Shown here: one piece after another, positions 62,454 through 64,000 of the stretch
Position numbering within the stretch: the first letter of the stretch is position 1
Layout: every line of letters starts with the position of its first letter
Assembly: GCF_042665155.1 (NCBI RefSeq)
Contig: NZ_JBHTCG010000009.1
Coordinates: 221,967-285,966, forward strand
DNA: 64,000 bases
Source of the DNA: Sphaerisporangium rhizosphaerae
GTDB taxonomy: Bacteria > Actinomycetota > Actinomycetes > Streptosporangiales > Streptosporangiaceae
Direction of reading: 5' to 3'
The notes under the pieces: generated by a model
Seen by the model: the letters and a program-made list of their open reading frames with translations, nothing else
Databases searched by the model: none
Told to the model about the DNA's origin: nothing
Made by a program: the position numbers and the translations under genes

Positions 62454-62762
62454 TCGATCGGCTCCGAAGCGCTTTCAGAGTGGACGAGCGGACTACCGCC
62501 TGTTCGTCCCCGTTAGTTCGCGAAGCGGCCGGTCAGGCATGGGCGCCGGCACATCCGCCATGAACGGTGAGGTCGACGTGGTGGCACCAGGGGGCGGATC
62601 GGCGAGCGCGTGATCGGGCACGTGCGCCGGCGTCGCCTCCAGCGGGCGTGGGCGGCCGGAGGGCCCTCGCAGGGGCCGCCGGGCGGGCAGGCGCGCCGGG
62701 GCGTCTCCGGGGCGGCGGGGTATGCCGATCCGGAGACGCCCCTCATCGGTGTGCGTGAGAGG
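62454..62762. other. Intergenic region between SnoaL-like and GH62 genes
   Basis: Contains the GH62 terminator hairpin (62698-62742) and, near the SnoaL-like stop, a short palindrome AAGCGCTT (62467-62474). Otherwise GC-rich sequence without a supported gene. Confidence 0.5.
62698..62742 (-). terminator. GH62 gene terminator hairpin
   Basis: Perfect 13-bp inverted repeat (GGGGCGTCTCCGG and CCGGAGACGCCCC) with a 19-nt loop, 20 nt past the stop codon on the minus strand. Confidence 0.8.
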
Positions 62763-64000
62763 TCAGCAGGTGGAGTTGGTCTGGGTGAGCAGGCCCAGGC
62801 GCCAGGGCAGGGAGTTGTAGTCGCCGCCGGCGCTGGGATCCATGCCCTGGTAGAGGTAGCGCATGTTGCAGGGGCTGATGGTCAGGGTCTGGTCGGTCAT
62901 AGTGCGCACCATCTCGCCGTGGCTGATGTCCTGGGTCCAGGCCCCGCCGGGGAAGGTGACGTTGTTCGCGCGGGCGAAGGGGTTGCTCTCGCTGGCGGCG
63001 TGCTGGGACCAGGGGCCGGTGATGGCCGAGGAGGTCCAGGAGCGGAAGTAACGCCGGCCGTTGGAGCCGATGGCCTCGACGATCAGCAGGTACTGGTTCT
63101 GCCCCTGCACCTTGTAGACGTTGGAGGCCTCGAACAGGTTGTTCTTGTTGGAGTCCTGCATGGCGATGACGGTGTTGGTCATGCCGTTGGGGAAGTTGGC
63201 GAGGCTGGTCTCCGAGCGGTACAGGTGCCCGTTGTCGTCGGAGGAGAACAGGTAGCAGTTGGCGCTGTCGCAGATCACCCACATGTCGACCCAGTAACCG
63301 TTGCCGATGTTCTGGGAGATGATGCTGGGCATGCTGGAGTAGAAGTTCTTCGGCGCGCTCCAGCCGGCCGGGTTGGAGATGTCCGGGTTGGTGGAGTACG
63401 AGGCGTTACCGGTCTGGTAGATCAGGTACCACAGGCCCTGCGGGGCGAAGTAGAACACCTCCGGCGCCGCGCGGTAGCCCGATCCGATCGGTGTCTGGTC
63501 CAGGTAGTAGTGCGTCGCCGATCCGGCCTGCGACCAGTCGCTGAAACTCAGGTACACCAGGTTGTAGCCCGAGGCCTGCGCGGTGCTGGCGAACACGTGG
63601 TACTTGCCGCCCGAGTACACCACCGTCGGGTCCTTGATCCCCGCGATGTTGTGCGAGGAGTCCGGCTTGGGCGCGATCAGCGAGCCGCTGGAGCTCCACT
63701 GGAGGCTGGAGGGGAGCGTGCCCCCGCCGGGCGTCGGGGTGGGAGTCGGCGTGGGGGTCACGGTCGGGGTGGGAGTCGGGGTGGGGGTGCTGGTGCCGCC
63801 GCTCCAGGTCCATTTCTGGTTGGTGCCGCCGTGGCAGGTGTAGAGCTGGATGGTGGTGCCGTTGGCGGTGCCCTGTCCGGTGGCGTCCAGGCACAGTCCG
63901 GACTGTACGCCGGTGATGGAGCCGTCGGAGTTGTAGCGCCACTGCTGGTTGGCGCCGCCGTGGCAGGAGTAGATCTGGATCTTGGCGCCGTTGCCGGTGC
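62763..64000 (-). CDS. GH62 alpha-L-arabinofuranosidase with CBM13, N-terminus outside
   Basis: Secreted plant-cell-wall enzyme that removes arabinose side chains from arabinoxylan; at least 411 residues are visible. From the window edge inwards come the end of a ricin-type beta-trefoil CBM13 (CHGGANQQWRYNSDG, GLCLDATGQGTANGTTIQLY, CHGGTNQKW), a Thr/Pro linker (TPTPTPTP repeats) and a complete GH62 domain of about 300 residues starting SSLQWSSSG. GH62 markers are IKDPTVVYSGGKYHVFAST, APEVFYFAPQGLWYLIYQT and WVDMWVICDSANCYLF. The signal peptide and start lie beyond 64000. Confidence 0.92.
   Translation of the reverse strand, partial: TGNGAKIQIYSCHGGANQQWRYNSDGSITGVQSGLCLDATGQGTANGTTIQLYTCHGGTNQKWTWSGGTSTPTPTPTPTVTPTPTPTPTPGGGTLPSSLQWSSSGSLIAPKPDSSHNIAGIKDPTVVYSGGKYHVFASTAQASGYNLVYLSFSDWSQAGSATHYYLDQTPIGSGYRAAPEVFYFAPQGLWYLIYQTGNASYSTNPDISNPAGWSAPKNFYSSMPSIISQNIGNGYWVDMWVICDSANCYLFSSDDNGHLYRSETSLANFPNGMTNTVIAMQDSNKNNLFEASNVYKVQGQNQYLLIVEAIGSNGRRYFRSWTSSAITGPWSQHAASESNPFARANNVTFPGGAWTQDISHGEMVRTMTDQTLTISPCNMRYLYQGMDPSAGGDYNSLPWRLGLLTQTNSTC

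Noticed and set aside
62467..62474. AAGCGCTT as a LacI-type operator of the GH62 gene
   Set aside because: It lies downstream of the GH62 gene and is only an 8-bp palindrome; a regulatory site should be upstream, beyond the window.

Overview
The window is very GC-rich, densely packed actinobacterial chromosome. GTG and TTG starts are common, ATGA/GTGA stop-start overlaps are frequent, and many genes have a TAnnnT -10 box only 6-7 nt before the start codon, as expected for leaderless transcripts. From remembered gene orders, the backbone polA / liv transporter / ANTAR regulator / pyk / gltBD / lgt / trpABC / hisI / hisFAHBCD matches the conserved polA-to-his block of Streptomyces and, more loosely, Mycobacterium. 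The accessory content (XRE-DUF5753 regulators, DUF397, GH62 arabinofuranosidase with CBM13, very long Lgt tail) would fit a Streptosporangiales-type filamentous actinomycete. That placement is inference.

Layout. 1-6.3 kb: polA (its C-terminal end lies outside the window), a hotdog thioesterase, a polar amino-acid ABC importer and a DUF4352-like lipoprotein. 6.3-11.2 kb: a branched-chain amino-acid importer (livKHMGF order on the minus strand). 11.5-16 kb: an ANTAR response regulator, a divergent tRNA with a CAA anticodon, pyruvate kinase and a secreted subtilase. 16.1-22.1 kb: glutamate synthase gltBD. 22.5-26.8 kb: two paralogous membrane-anchored proteins, lgt with a repeat-filled tail, a DsbA-like protein and MauE. 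27.1-32.4 kb: trpCBA, DUF2752, CD225, the Trp-associated membrane protein and hisI, with no trpE. 32.5-45.2 kb: an accessory block splitting hisI from hisF. It holds a potABCD-type importer, an XRE regulator with a small partner, a heterodimeric ABC exporter, a TIGR03085 protein, a 53-residue membrane protein and a Q/G/Y-rich LppU-like protein, set among several kinds of tandem DNA repeats. 45.4-51.1 kb: hisD-C-B-(small)-H-(small)-A-F. 51.2-57.9 kb: a YbaK deacylase, an amidase, a membrane protein, MurA (Asp type) and a class A PBP. 58.2-60.2 kb: DUF397/XRE divergent from a small protein and a HATPase. 60.3-64 kb: an ECF-type sigma factor, a TetR/SnoaL-like divergent pair and the start of a GH62 enzyme whose N-terminus is outside.

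How the genes work together. Most of the window is central nitrogen and amino-acid metabolism: uptake (gln-type, liv, pot), assimilation (GOGAT) and Trp and His synthesis. HisA is probably the bifunctional PriA, since no trpF is seen. A second theme is envelope biology: Lgt, four lipoproteins that would be its substrates, MurA, PBP, DsbA/MauE.

The most original observations are these. (1) A duplicated operator-promoter module with identical internal spacing lies in front of the XRE gene at 36.8 kb and of its small partner at 37.7 kb. (2) That partner and the small protein at 59.5 kb look like one unnamed family sharing a W-x-F-x-W core, both next to XRE-DUF5753 genes. (3) A stack of tandem repeats (22-, 65-, 23- and 205-nt periods) is concentrated between 41.8 and 43.7 kb. 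(4) A tRNA with a Leu anticodon has a short variable loop. No CRISPR array, insertion sequence, prophage or rRNA was seen.
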